Below are positions 27,260 to 36,548 of a DNA stretch of 64,000 nucleotides, in pieces; the stretch's first letter is position 1; each line of letters starts with the position of its first letter. The translations under genes and the position numbers were made by a program. The notes below the pieces were generated by a model, which saw only the letters and a list, made by a program, of their open reading frames with translations, searched no databases and was not told where the DNA came from. The stretch is from an uncultured Bacteroidia bacterium (GTDB taxonomy: Bacteria > Bacteroidota > Bacteroidia > Bacteroidales > UBA932): contig CACZMF010000005.1 in NCBI GenBank assembly GCA_902782225.1, positions 245,320 through 309,319 on the forward strand. Reading direction: 5' to 3'.

Positions 27260-30200
27260 TTAGAAATCCAGTTTGACACCAAGTTTGAAGGTCCTCATCA
27301 GGGGGTAGTAACTGGCAGCGAGCGAGGTGCGCTGCGGGTCGCCCTCCACGAGGTCGGTGAAAGTGAACAAGTTGTTGGCCGTGGCGGTGACCGAGAGGCC
27401 GCGCAGTCCGAGAATCTTGTTGATGGTCGGGCCGTCGAACTTGTAGGAGAGGTAGAGTTCCTTGAGGGTCAGGTAGTCGGAGCGCCTCCAGGTGTGGTCC
27501 AGGAGGGCCATGTTGAAGCCGTTGGTGCCCGTGCCTCCGAAACTGGAATAATAGGCGTCGTTGAAGGCGAGGTTGCTGTGGGATGCGTTCCTGCGGGTCG
27601 GGGTCCAGTAGTCGAGCTGGGCCTTGTGGACCGTCAGGTCGGCCTTGATGAATTCCTTCTCGTAGCCTCGGTTGAAGTCGATGTACTTGCCGGCGTTGCC
27701 ATACCACAGCATGTTGAAGCTCAGGCCCTTGTAGCCCAGGCCGAGATTGAACGAATAAGTCACGGGGGCGTAGGCGCTGCCCAGGATGGCGTGGAGGTCG
27801 GTGGAGGTAATCAATCCGTCTCCGGTGAAATCCAGCAGCTTGTAGGTGCCCGTGTACATGTTGGTCCAGTTGGTCAGGGTCGAAGGGTAGCCGTGGATTT
27901 CATCGACGGTGTTGTAGTAGCCGCTGTCGATGGAGGTCATGCCGTTGGCCTGGGACTGGTAGGCCTTGCCAGCAACCTTCTGGTAGTCAGGGGTATAGGG
28001 CGGATCGTCGTAGTCCAGGATACGGTTCTCGTTGATGCCGAGCATAGCTCCTATCTCGTAGTAGAACTTCCGGGCGGTGGTCTTGCGCCACTTCAGTTCG
28101 AAGTCGATGCCGTGCTTCTTCAGCTTGCCGGTGTTGACGTCCTTGTAGGCGATGCCCACGAATGGAGTGACGTCCTGCGGAGTCACGAGCATGTCGTAGC
28201 GGTACTCATCGTAGAAGTCGATGTTGAAGGTGAGGGCGTCCTTGAGCCATCCCATCTCCACGCCGAGGTCGCGCTTGTGGGCGGTCTCCCAGCGGGCGCT
28301 GACGTTGGCGGACTTCATCTCGATGATGTTGCCGCTGCTCTTGATGTAGCTGGAGTAGTAGAGCCAGTTGTCGGAGGCCTTGTCGCTGCCCACGTAACCG
28401 TCGGAATAGCGCAGCTTCATCGTGCTCCACCAGGGCATCGCCTTCTTCCAGAACTTCTCCTTCGAGACGAAGTAACCCACGGCCAGCGAAGGGAACACGC
28501 CGTAGCGGTAGGAAGGGGCGAACTGCTCCGAGCCCGTCACGCCTATGTTGCCTTCGAACAGGTATTTACCTTTATAATCATAGGTCACGCGGCCCACCAC
28601 GCCCTGTCCCCTGTGGGGGAAACTGGCGCCGGAGTTGGACTCCCGCTGGTTGAAGAGGGCCATGGCCGTGACATTGTGGGCTTTCTTGAACTTGCGTGCG
28701 TAGTTGAGGGACGCTTCCCAGTAGAACACCATGGAAGTGCTCCTCGCTGCGCCGCTGTGGCTGATGGTGATGGGCGGCTCCACATACACGTAGCTGGAGG
28801 CCTGGGAAGACACCCAGGGATTCGCCCCGATCTCATAGGCGTCCCAATCGATGCGGTAGGTCGGATAGGACTGGTTGCCCTGCTGGGAATACTTCGAATA
28901 AGAAGTGGTCAGCGACACCATCGCCCTGGCGGACAGGCCCTTGGTGATGAAATCAAGGTCCTGCTTGAGGATCACGTCGGTGTTGAGTTTGGAGGTCGTG
29001 GTCTGCACGAAGTCGCCGGAAGCGAGGGTGGTGTAGGGATTCGAGGTGTAGGCGCCGTTGTTGTCGGACAGGCGCGAGCCCCTGGCTTCCGGATAGTCAA
29101 GGTCGGGTATGCGCTCCAGGGCTGATTCCGGGAAATACGCAGGGAACATCATCGGCGACGCGTTGTACATCTGCGTGAAGAGGCCCGCTACGGATGCGTT
29201 GTTCGGATTCTGCACCACGCCGGTGTTGCCGCCGAACTTCACGCTCAGCAGGGTCGTGGGGGTGAACTGGAAATCCAGGTTGGAGCGGAAGTTCACCCTG
29301 TTGTAGTTGAAGGTGGTGCCGCTCCAGTTGTTGACCTGCTTGACGATGGAACCTTCATGGGTGTAGCCCACGGACACGAAATACTTCACCTTGTCGCTGC
29401 CGCCGCTGATATTGAAATTCGCGTTCATATCCTGCCCGAAATTATTGAGCAGGTCGCGGAACCAGTCGTTGGACGGATAGCGCAGCGGGTCGGTGCCGTT
29501 GCGCCAGGCATTGATCTGCGCATCCGAGAACAATGCGCTGAACGACTGCTCGTTGCGGCGGGCCACGTTGGCCATCTCGGCTATAGTGCCGGCATCGATG
29601 AAGGCCGGAAGCTTCTCCGGATTGGACACGCCGTAATCGACGCTGAGCTTCATCTTTGGCGCGCCCTTGACGCCGGTCTTCGTGGTCACGAGGATCACGC
29701 CGTTGGCGCCCTTGGCACCGAAGACCGCCGTAGCCGAAGCGTCCTTCAGGACCGAGATGGAGTGGACTTCGTTGGGATCGAGTTCGGAGAACGAACGCTC
29801 GATGCCGTCCACCATCACCAGAGGCCCCGATCCGTTCCAGCTGCTCAGGCCGCGGATGAAGATGGTGGCGTCGTTGTTGCCCGGCTGGCCGCTGCTCTGG
29901 TAGGTCATGACGCCAGCCAGCTTGCCCGCGATGGCGTTGGTGATGTTGGTGGTGCCGGAATTCACGAGGGCTTCGCTGGTGACCTGGGAAATGGAGCCCA
30001 CGACGCTTTCCTTTTTCTGCACGCCGTAGCCCACGGCTATGACCTCGTCCAGCATCACGGCGTCCTCTTCCAGGACGACATACCAGTCGCCGGCCTGGCG
30101 GAAGGTCTTTTCGGCAGGCTTGTAGCCAAGGCACGACACCTGGAGGGTCTGGCCCGGGGCTATGCTGATGACGAAGCTTCCGTCCTGGCCCGTGACCTGC

Positions 30201-30367
30201 CCGCCCAGGGCAGGCTGCCCTTTCACCATGACCGTCGCTCCCACCACCGGGCCGGCATCATCCACCACGGTGCCGGACACCGTGATGCGCCCTGTCTGGG
30301 CGAAGCCGGCCCAGGCGGCTGAAACGACCGCCATGGCTGCCAGTAATAGTTTGAACAGTAATTTCAT
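27260..30367 (-). CDS. SusC/RagA family TonB-dependent transporter, first pair of PUL 2
   Basis: 1,035 residues. Signal peptide MKLLFKLLLAAMAVVSAAWA, carboxypeptidase-regulatory-like domain (VSGTVVDDAGPVVGATVMVK), Ton-box/plug junction DEVIAVGYGVQKKESVVGSI, plug motifs FIRGLSSWNGSGPLVMVDG and GVILVTTKTG, and a full barrel ending in FKLGVKLDF. It imports oligosaccharides across the outer membrane. It follows the metallophosphoesterase gene by 9 bp and precedes its SusD by 12 bp. Confidence 0.96.
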   Translation of the reverse strand: MKLLFKLLLAAMAVVSAAWAGFAQTGRITVSGTVVDDAGPVVGATVMVKGQPALGGQVTGQDGSFVISIAPGQTLQVSCLGYKPAEKTFRQAGDWYVVLEEDAVMLDEVIAVGYGVQKKESVVGSISQVTSEALVNSGTTNITNAIAGKLAGVMTYQSSGQPGNNDATIFIRGLSSWNGSGPLVMVDGIERSFSELDPNEVHSISVLKDASATAVFGAKGANGVILVTTKTGVKGAPKMKLSVDYGVSNPEKLPAFIDAGTIAEMANVARRNEQSFSALFSDAQINAWRNGTDPLRYPSNDWFRDLLNNFGQDMNANFNISGGSDKVKYFVSVGYTHEGSIVKQVNNWSGTTFNYNRVNFRSNLDFQFTPTTLLSVKFGGNTGVVQNPNNASVAGLFTQMYNASPMMFPAYFPESALERIPDLDYPEARGSRLSDNNGAYTSNPYTTLASGDFVQTTTSKLNTDVILKQDLDFITKGLSARAMVSLTTSYSKYSQQGNQSYPTYRIDWDAYEIGANPWVSSQASSYVYVEPPITISHSGAARSTSMVFYWEASLNYARKFKKAHNVTAMALFNQRESNSGASFPHRGQGVVGRVTYDYKGKYLFEGNIGVTGSEQFAPSYRYGVFPSLAVGYFVSKEKFWKKAMPWWSTMKLRYSDGYVGSDKASDNWLYYSSYIKSSGNIIEMKSANVSARWETAHKRDLGVEMGWLKDALTFNIDFYDEYRYDMLVTPQDVTPFVGIAYKDVNTGKLKKHGIDFELKWRKTTARKFYYEIGAMLGINENRILDYDDPPYTPDYQKVAGKAYQSQANGMTSIDSGYYNTVDEIHGYPSTLTNWTNMYTGTYKLLDFTGDGLITSTDLHAILGSAYAPVTYSFNLGLGYKGLSFNMLWYGNAGKYIDFNRGYEKEFIKADLTVHKAQLDYWTPTRRNASHSNLAFNDAYYSSFGGTGTNGFNMALLDHTWRRSDYLTLKELYLSYKFDGPTINKILGLRGLSVTATANNLFTFTDLVEGDPQRTSLAASYYPLMRTFKLGVKLDF

Positions 30368-30376
30368 ATAAGGTTA

Positions 30377-31903
30377 TTAATTATCATAATCCGGAATATC
30401 CTGGGTTGTGGTGAATGTACCGCCGGAGAAGGTGGCGCCGAACTCGTCGGTGACCTCCACGCTGATGTCTGATTTGGGATCCTTCACCTTGAAATACAGC
30501 ATGTGGTGGTTCTTGCCCACGTCGGAATCGACTTTGTGGTAGTTGTACATGAACAGCTTGGCCCAGACGTCGAAGGAATATGAAGGGACGGGGTTGGAAG
30601 AGGTCACGGCTCCGTTTTCCTTCAGCACCACCTTCCATCCGGGCTTGTAGTTGAACACGTTGACGGCGATATAGTCGCCTCCGAAATACGGGAAGGCGAA
30701 TATGTTGCCGTTGGCGGAAGTGAAGGACGGGAAATCGGTGGTGCGGAACAGGCGCATCTGGAAGGGCTCCTCGTACTGTATGCTCTTGTAGACCTCGCGC
30801 TTTACCGAGGTCCCGTCGTATTCATAGACTTTATAGCCCCTCTGGCAGCCGTCGGAGAGGATGAGGCCTTTCCAGGGCGCGCCGGTGGATCCTGCGGCGG
30901 TGATCGTGATCTTCTTCCCGCCCACGGTCTTGTCGTAGGTGTTTTCGACCTTGTGGGTGTGGCCGCAGATCACGAGGGCGGAGGCGTATTGCGAGATGAG
31001 ATTCAGTATCTCACTGTCCGTCAGAGGGATATGCACGGAGAGCAGGATGCTCTTGCTCTTGGGCACGAAGCTCAGGTCCTTCTTCAGCCACTCCAGCTGC
31101 CAGGCCTCGTAGCCCTGGACATAGTCGCTGCTGGCCTTTGCCCCGTGGAGCACGTTGTCGAAGATGACGATATGCACGTCGCCGCGGTTGAAGGAGAAAT
31201 TCGACGGGCCGAAAACGGCTTCGTACTTCTTCCTGGACGCGGCATCGTTGTCCGTGGGAAACTCGTGGTCGTGGTTGCCTATGGTCGCGAACACGGGCAT
31301 CGACATATCCCCGTAGGTGCCGGCGATGTCGGGGAAGAACTCCCAGGCGTCGCCCACGTTGTCGCCGAGGGTGATGCCGTAGGTGGGTATCTTTTCGGCG
31401 TTGACCACGTACTGCCTTATGTCATTGACCGCGGTCTGGCGGTAGCGCGCCACCTGCGAGGCGTTGTGGACCTGCGGGTCGCCGAGCGCAAGGATGCGGA
31501 AACGCTTTTCAGGCTGCTGGCGGCGCAGGGTGAAATTATATTCTTTCGTCAGGGAGCTCAGGCGCTTGTAGTGGTTGTCCGGGAGCTTGTAGGTGCCGCC
31601 GGTGCTCACGACCGCCTCCGGAGGGAGGGAACACTGGACGAACGAGGCATAGCGGTACTTCTCGAAACGGTAGAAGCCCTCGGCGTCGGTCTCGGTGAAG
31701 TTGTAGCCGTCGGTCATCACCACGCCCGGGTAGGGCTGGCCGTTCTCGTCCAGCACCTTTCCGTAGACAGTAAGGTTCGTCAGGTTCTCGGGAAGCTGAT
31801 CCCCACCGTCGTCGGGCTTGGGTATTACGTTGCCCCCGCCCTCGGGCTTGCAGGAAAACATCATCACGGCCGCGGCCGCAAAAATAAACAGACGTCTCAT
31901 CAT
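30377..31903 (-). CDS. Calcineurin-like metallophosphoesterase lipoprotein with Metallophos_N and C-terminal domains
   Basis: 508 residues; signal with lipobox VMMFSC. A carboxypeptidase-regulatory-like N-terminal domain (LTVYGKVLDENGQPYPGVVM) precedes a metallophosphoesterase core with all metal motifs: GDPQVH, GDNVGD, GNHDHE, HIPL and GHTH. A C-terminal beta domain completes the three-part Bacteroidota architecture (Metallophos_N, Metallophos, MetallophosC). The reaction is probably hydrolysis of a phosphoester or phosphodiester outside the cytoplasm; the substrate is unknown. Position inside the PUL, overlapping the propeller gene upstream by 4 bp, suggests it acts on a phosphate-bearing substituent, but that is inference. 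Confidence 0.88.
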   Translation of the reverse strand: MMRRLFIFAAAAVMMFSCKPEGGGNVIPKPDDGGDQLPENLTNLTVYGKVLDENGQPYPGVVMTDGYNFTETDAEGFYRFEKYRYASFVQCSLPPEAVVSTGGTYKLPDNHYKRLSSLTKEYNFTLRRQQPEKRFRILALGDPQVHNASQVARYRQTAVNDIRQYVVNAEKIPTYGITLGDNVGDAWEFFPDIAGTYGDMSMPVFATIGNHDHEFPTDNDAASRKKYEAVFGPSNFSFNRGDVHIVIFDNVLHGAKASSDYVQGYEAWQLEWLKKDLSFVPKSKSILLSVHIPLTDSEILNLISQYASALVICGHTHKVENTYDKTVGGKKITITAAGSTGAPWKGLILSDGCQRGYKVYEYDGTSVKREVYKSIQYEEPFQMRLFRTTDFPSFTSANGNIFAFPYFGGDYIAVNVFNYKPGWKVVLKENGAVTSSNPVPSYSFDVWAKLFMYNYHKVDSDVGKNHHMLYFKVKDPKSDISVEVTDEFGATFSGGTFTTTQDIPDYDN

Positions 31904-33894
31904 AATCTTTCAGGTTTGGCCCATTCGGAATCCATATCGTAAGGCATACGGTACACCGTGCCGTCCTTGGTGCAGAAATACAGGTATGAACGGCTGATCT
32001 TGTCGGGATTGCCGTCCGCCCAGAAGCAGTAGAATCCGTCGTGGGCGTGCCAGGGACGGCGCATGTAGGTCTGGTTGTTGGTGCTTCCGGAGGTGAGTTC
32101 AGCCTCCTTGATCCAGCTGCGGCCCTGGTCGGAGCTTCTCCAGCGCACCACTTCGCCGCCTGCGCCCCAGTACTGCGGGCCGGGGTTGGTCGGCGCGATG
32201 ACCACCCAGTCGCCGCCCTCCACCCAGAGGCTGCCGGAATCGTAGCAGTGCGTGGATGTGGTGATGGTGCTCTCGTCCCAGGTGCTGCCGGTCCAGTGGA
32301 TGACGTGCCAGAGGCGGGTGCCGCCTTCCGGGCCGGTGGTGTGGTTGCGGCTTGTCACATAGAGGATTATGGGATTGCCGGCAGCATCGAAATTGAGGTC
32401 CTTTATGTAGCAGTTGTGGGTCTCTTCGGTGCTCTGGTAGTCGCGCACGAGGCAGTTGGAATATCGGTCCGTCACGGGCACCTTCACGGGTGCGCCGTCC
32501 GCCGTGGTCCAGCTCTGCCCCCAGTCGGTGGACTGGAGGTAGTAGATGTTGGTGCGGGTGTCCACGTTGCCGTTGATGTGGCGGTTGAAGGCAGTGCAGA
32601 GCTTCGTGCCGCAGATATTGCTTATCTGGTAGTGGCCGGAGTTTTTCTCGCTACCCTCCTTGATGCTCGCAAGCTGCTTGTAGTCAGTCCAGTCCACGCC
32701 GTCGGGACTGGTGCGCCAGAAGAGCTGGCGGGTGCCGTCGTAGCGGGTGTAGAAGAGGAAGAAGCCCTTGTCGGGGTGGTACATCACCTGCGGGTAGGCC
32801 ATTATGTCTTCGTTGATGTACTCAAAAGAAGTAATGTCGTAGGGCAGGCGGCTGCGGTAGCGGACCCCGTTGCGCTTGTTGGAGCGGCCGGCCACGAACA
32901 CCCAGATGAAGCCGTCCCGGTCGATCTGGATGGTCGGGTCGTCGTGGGGGTCGGACACGCCCAGGACGCCCTTGTCCATGACGATTCTCGGCTTCTGGAG
33001 CATGCCGGTGGCGTGGTCGTAACAACCCACCATGCAGAGAAGGTATTTCTGGTTGTCGGCCGGAGTGCCGCCGAACACGAAGAAGGTCTTGTCCGCGACG
33101 GGCGAATAAATGGCCATCGGGATGTGCTTCATGGTGTAGGTGCCCAGGCCGCCGGAGTACTTGGAGCCGTAGGAGGATGCCTGGCCGAGGTCGAACCAGA
33201 TGCCGCGGTAGCCGGGCACGGTCTCGTTGAGCGGCAGGTCCACCCCGGCAGAGCCGGGCTCAATTTCGAACGCCGGCCCGTAGAAGAGGTCTTCCATGGA
33301 GGGCTCGGGCTTGAAGACGGGCCGGACCGAAATCGCGGAGCCGACGTCGGCAAGACTCACGGAGCCCGCCTTTTCACGGCCCACAAGCAGCGACTTGCGC
33401 CCGCCGCTGACGGAAGTGTACTCAATCTGGTAGCCGAAGTAGCTGTAGTGGTTCAACTCCTTCAGGCAGAGCACCGCACGCGCCCCGCTGAAGATGTGCG
33501 ACAGCTCCCCTCCCCCGGGAAGGCCGGATTCGTAGCGGGAGCCATAGACGGTGATGGGCAGCCTCCCCATGTCCACGGTCGAGCCGTCGCCGCACAGCCC
33601 GAAGAGCGGGCAGTCGTAGGACCTTTCTTCCAGATTGTCAAGCTCATATTCTCCCTGGCCGCCGCCTGCCGGAATGGCCACGGCGCCCCGTGCGGGATCG
33701 AGGGTCAGCGCAAGGGAGGTGATTTCCGCCGGAAGTCCTTCCCAGCGCACCACTGCGCGTTCCCTGCCGCCCGCGGCGCTCACGATGGCACGGCTCATGT
33801 CCGGCCCTTCGCTGCCGGAAGGCTCCGAAAGCACATTCTCCCCGCCGCAGGAAACGGTGAGGAGACAGAGGAGCAAGCCGGGCCAGAAACGCAT
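31900..33894 (-). CDS. DUF4998-BNR_4 propeller lipoprotein, candidate polysaccharide lyase
   Basis: 664 residues. N-terminal signal MRFWPGLLLCLLTVSCGG. Residues about 30-215 resemble DUF4998 (IVSAAGGRERAVVRWEG, ITVYGSRYES). From about 225 the BNR_4 propeller begins: GYRGIWFDLGQASSYG, YSGGLGTYTMKH, KTFFVFGGT, DPHDDPTIQIDRDGFIWVFV, SGHYQ, FNRHINGNVDTRTNIYYLQ, YDSGSLWVEG. The propeller parallels the one at 18.3-19.7 kb block for block. As with that protein, PL24/PL25-type lyase activity is a family-based inference. It probably sits on the cell surface and makes the first cuts, leaving the shorter paralog to act on products. Confidence 0.75.
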   Translation of the reverse strand: MRFWPGLLLCLLTVSCGGENVLSEPSGSEGPDMSRAIVSAAGGRERAVVRWEGLPAEITSLALTLDPARGAVAIPAGGGQGEYELDNLEERSYDCPLFGLCGDGSTVDMGRLPITVYGSRYESGLPGGGELSHIFSGARAVLCLKELNHYSYFGYQIEYTSVSGGRKSLLVGREKAGSVSLADVGSAISVRPVFKPEPSMEDLFYGPAFEIEPGSAGVDLPLNETVPGYRGIWFDLGQASSYGSKYSGGLGTYTMKHIPMAIYSPVADKTFFVFGGTPADNQKYLLCMVGCYDHATGMLQKPRIVMDKGVLGVSDPHDDPTIQIDRDGFIWVFVAGRSNKRNGVRYRSRLPYDITSFEYINEDIMAYPQVMYHPDKGFFLFYTRYDGTRQLFWRTSPDGVDWTDYKQLASIKEGSEKNSGHYQISNICGTKLCTAFNRHINGNVDTRTNIYYLQSTDWGQSWTTADGAPVKVPVTDRYSNCLVRDYQSTEETHNCYIKDLNFDAAGNPIILYVTSRNHTTGPEGGTRLWHVIHWTGSTWDESTITTSTHCYDSGSLWVEGGDWVVIAPTNPGPQYWGAGGEVVRWRSSDQGRSWIKEAELTSGSTNNQTYMRRPWHAHDGFYCFWADGNPDKISRSYLYFCTKDGTVYRMPYDMDSEWAKPERL

Positions 33895-33897
33895 AAT

Positions 33898-34350
33898 CTA
33901 TTCTACCAGGCCTTTTCCGGGGATTACTGCCACCGGCTTGCCGTCAGCGCCGTTGAGATATGCCCACTCGGACCTGGAAGGCCCGGGATACACCGCCGCA
34001 ACCCTGATGAAATAGGACTGGCCGGAAGTGAGCCCGGTGATCATGATCGCATCGTTGGGGCTGGAGCTCACCGGGAGTTCCCGGGTGATCAGGGTGCCGC
34101 CGTCGCCGCTGAAGAAGAATTCGTCCGTGGCCACGTCGATGTGGAACTCCACGGCGCCGTTTTCCAGGGCCGTGGTCGCATCCCAATACACGGCAAGCAC
34201 CGTGGCCGAAGAATTCGGGGCGTCGTAGGTGACTTCTTCGGGAGCCGAAAGATTGGCCGTGCGCGCAAGCAGAAGGTCCCGGACAGGATCCGCACTGCTG
34301 CAGGACGCTGCAAGCAGAAGGGCGGCGAGCATGTATGTAAAATGCTTCAT
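33898..34350 (-). CDS. Small fibronectin-III-like lipoprotein, first gene of the PUL 2 operon
   Basis: 150 residues; lipoprotein signal ends in LLLAASC. The rest is one beta-sandwich with Fn3-like features (VLAVYWDATTALENGAVEFHI, IMITGLTSGQSYFIRVAAVYPG). No catalytic residues recognised. It is 3 bp upstream of the DUF4998-propeller gene and may be a binding or scaffold partner of it. A -7 element lies 39 nt before the ATG, so it appears to lead the operon that ends at the terminator near 16.7 kb. Confidence 0.7.
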   Translation of the reverse strand: MKHFTYMLAALLLAASCSSADPVRDLLLARTANLSAPEEVTYDAPNSSATVLAVYWDATTALENGAVEFHIDVATDEFFFSGDGGTLITRELPVSSSPNDAIMITGLTSGQSYFIRVAAVYPGPSRSEWAYLNGADGKPVAVIPGKGLVE

Positions 34351-34389
34351 AATTACTGAATTAGCGCTGTCATTATTACCTTTGTTTTA

Positions 34390-34397
34390 CAAATATA
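34390..34397 (-). promoter_or_regulatory. -7 element of the PUL 2 operon
   Basis: TATATTTG on the minus strand, a full match to TAnnTTTG, 39 nt before the ATG at 34350. The nearest upstream TTTG is 24 nt away, longer than usual. Confidence 0.6.
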
Positions 34398-34430
34398 GAC
34401 AAAATAATCGAGTGACGTGAACAAATTTGC

Positions 34431-34438
34431 TATATTTG
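34431..34438 (+). promoter_or_regulatory. -7 element of the GH88-DUF4861 operon
   Basis: TATATTTG, 17 nt before the GH88 ATG at 34456. It is divergent from the PUL 2 operon promoter with only 33 bp between the two boxes, so both are probably controlled together. Confidence 0.6.
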
Positions 34439-34455
34439 CGAAAAAGAACGACCCG

Positions 34456-35673
34456 ATGAAAACATTCCTGCTTGCCGCCCTTCTTCTTGCGGCCTCTTCC
34501 TGCCCATCCCCCGAGCCTATGTCCAAGCTCACGGAACGCGTATTTGCCCGTGCCGAGGCCCAGTTCACGGCCCTCGACGCCCGCCTTCCGGAGAACAAGA
34601 TGCCCGTGACCTTCGAGAACGGCGAGATCAAGGACGGAAAGCTGAACGGATGGACAAGCGGCTTCTTCCCCGGCAGCCTCTGGCTTGTCTATGAATACTC
34701 CGGGGACGCGAAGTTCCTCAAGATGGCCGAAAGGCAGACCGAAAAGCTGGACAGCATCGTGTCTATGTACACCCACCACGACATCGGCTTCCAGGTGAAC
34801 TGCAGCTTCGGCAACGGCTACCGCCTCACCGGCAGGCCCGAGTATCTCGAGGTGGTGCGCGCCGCGGCGGCCAAATTCAGCACACGCTTCAACCCGGTGG
34901 TGGGCTGCACCCGCAGCTGGGACCCGGGCAAGCGCTGGGACTACCCCGTCATCATCGACAACATGATGAACCTGGAGCTGCTGATGGCGGCTTCCCGCCT
35001 GACCGGCGACGAGAGCTACTCCAGCATAGCGAAGACCCACGCCAACACCACGATGAAGAACCACTTCCGCGAGGACTTCAGCACCTGGCACGTGGTGGCC
35101 TACGACGAGGCGACCGGCGCCGTGCTGAAAAAGCAGACCTCGCAGGGCTTCTGCGACGATTCCGCATGGTCCCGCGGGCAGGCCTGGGGCCTCTACGGCT
35201 ACACGATGATGTACCGCGAATCGGGCGATTCCACATATCTGAAGCAGGCCCGGGGCATAGCGTCGTTCATCATTCCGCTGCTCCCCGAAGACGGCGTCCC
35301 GGAATGGGACTTCAACGCTCCCGGCACCGCCCATCCCTTCGGAATGGACGCCAAAGGCGCCCCGAGCCCTAAAAAATTCAAGTGGAAGGAGGGCGACCCG
35401 GTGCTGAGGGATTCCTCGGCCGGCGCCATCATCGCTTCCGCCCTCATCGAGCTCAGCACCTACGGCGATCCGGACGGCCTCTACCTCAAGACGGCCGAGA
35501 AGATACTCCGCACCCTCGCTTCCCCCGAATACCTTGCGGAAGAGGGAGAGAACGGCGACTTCCTGCTAAAGCACGGAGTCACGAACCTCCACGCCTGGTC
35601 CGGAGTGGACATTCCCCTGACCTACGGCGACTACTACTTCCTCGAGGCCCTCATAAGATACAAGAATTTATGA
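34456..35673 (+). CDS. Unsaturated glucuronyl hydrolase, glycoside hydrolase family 88
   Basis: 405 residues from the ATG at 34456; this gives the lipoprotein-type signal MKTFLLAALLLAASSC, whereas the open frame starts 39 nt earlier. The alpha/alpha barrel carries the two key family acids: Asp109 in YTHHDIGFQ and Asp168 in IIDNMMNLELL, plus DDSAWSRGQAWGLYGY and RDSSAGAIIASAL. GH88 enzymes hydrate the 4,5-double bond of unsaturated uronates left by polysaccharide lyases and so release the terminal sugar. It fits the two lyase-like propellers encoded divergently. The stop overlaps the DUF4861 start (ATGA). Confidence 0.94.
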   Translation: MKTFLLAALLLAASSCPSPEPMSKLTERVFARAEAQFTALDARLPENKMPVTFENGEIKDGKLNGWTSGFFPGSLWLVYEYSGDAKFLKMAERQTEKLDSIVSMYTHHDIGFQVNCSFGNGYRLTGRPEYLEVVRAAAAKFSTRFNPVVGCTRSWDPGKRWDYPVIIDNMMNLELLMAASRLTGDESYSSIAKTHANTTMKNHFREDFSTWHVVAYDEATGAVLKKQTSQGFCDDSAWSRGQAWGLYGYTMMYRESGDSTYLKQARGIASFIIPLLPEDGVPEWDFNAPGTAHPFGMDAKGAPSPKKFKWKEGDPVLRDSSAGAIIASALIELSTYGDPDGLYLKTAEKILRTLASPEYLAEEGENGDFLLKHGVTNLHAWSGVDIPLTYGDYYFLEALIRYKNL

Positions 35674-36548
35674 AAATCAGCAGCTTAGCGCGCGCTTTGG
35701 CCGCCGTCCTGCTTCTTGCTTCCGCTTCATGCGGGACGCCCCGGCAGGCCCGCGTCCTGGCCCGCTACGTGCCCGAGCGCTCCGACGATTTCGTGTTCGA
35801 AAACGAGCTTGTGGCCGGCCGCATCTACGGCAAGGCCCTGGAGGGCAACCCCACCTCCCCCGGCATTGACGTCTGGGTGAAACTGCCCGGAAAACTCGTT
35901 GCAAACGAGTGGTATGGGAAGGTGGTCGCCGGCGAGAGGGGCTACTACCACCGCGACCACGGCGGCAAGGACTGCTACCAGGTCGGGGTGAGCCTTGGCG
36001 GCGGCGCGTCCGCCCCCCTCATCGGAGACCGGCTCTGCTACCCCGCCACCAACTACCGGAGCTATGAAGTGCTTCAGAGCACGCCTCGCAAGGCCGTTTT
36101 CGTGCTGCACTACCCTGCCTGGGAAGCGGACGGAATCACCGTTTCCCTTGACAAGAAGATCACCGTCACGCCGGGCACCTATTTCCTTAAGTGTGAGGAT
36201 ACTTACGTCTTCTCCGGGGCGCCGGGCGACACCCTTCAGATCGCCGCCGGCGCGTTCCGGCATCCCAAGAAGGAGACTGTGGAAGAGGAGTTGCTGGATT
36301 GCCCCGGCAGGTATGCCCTGTGGGAAAAGGCCTCCGACACCCACGCCGAGCCCGAAGAGGGCAGGATAGGCATCGCTGTGGTCATGCCCGGCGCCGATGA
36401 CGTGCGGCTCAGCCGCAAGGGCACCCACGGCCTCTGCGTGAAAACTGTCAAATCCGGAGAAACCCTGACCTACTGGTTCGGCAGCTGCTGGAGCAAGGGC
36501 GACATCAATACCCCGGAAGCCTGGTTCGACCTCGTCAGGGCCCGGTAG
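35670..36548 (+). CDS. DUF4861 family lipoprotein
   Basis: 292 residues from the ATG at 35670, which overlaps the GH88 stop by four bases; the frame is open further upstream inside GH88 but the signal peptide (lipobox LLASASC) begins here. Family pattern: RYVPERSDDFVFENELVAG, GIDVWVKLPGKLVANEWY, GYYHRDHGGKDCYQVG, YWFGSCWSKGDI. DUF4861 proteins occur with GH88/GH105 and lyase genes and probably act on uronate-containing oligosaccharides, but the reaction is not known to me. It is convergent with the next gene with no spacer. Confidence 0.8.
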   Translation: MKISSLARALAAVLLLASASCGTPRQARVLARYVPERSDDFVFENELVAGRIYGKALEGNPTSPGIDVWVKLPGKLVANEWYGKVVAGERGYYHRDHGGKDCYQVGVSLGGGASAPLIGDRLCYPATNYRSYEVLQSTPRKAVFVLHYPAWEADGITVSLDKKITVTPGTYFLKCEDTYVFSGAPGDTLQIAAGAFRHPKKETVEEELLDCPGRYALWEKASDTHAEPEEGRIGIAVVMPGADDVRLSRKGTHGLCVKTVKSGETLTYWFGSCWSKGDINTPEAWFDLVRAR

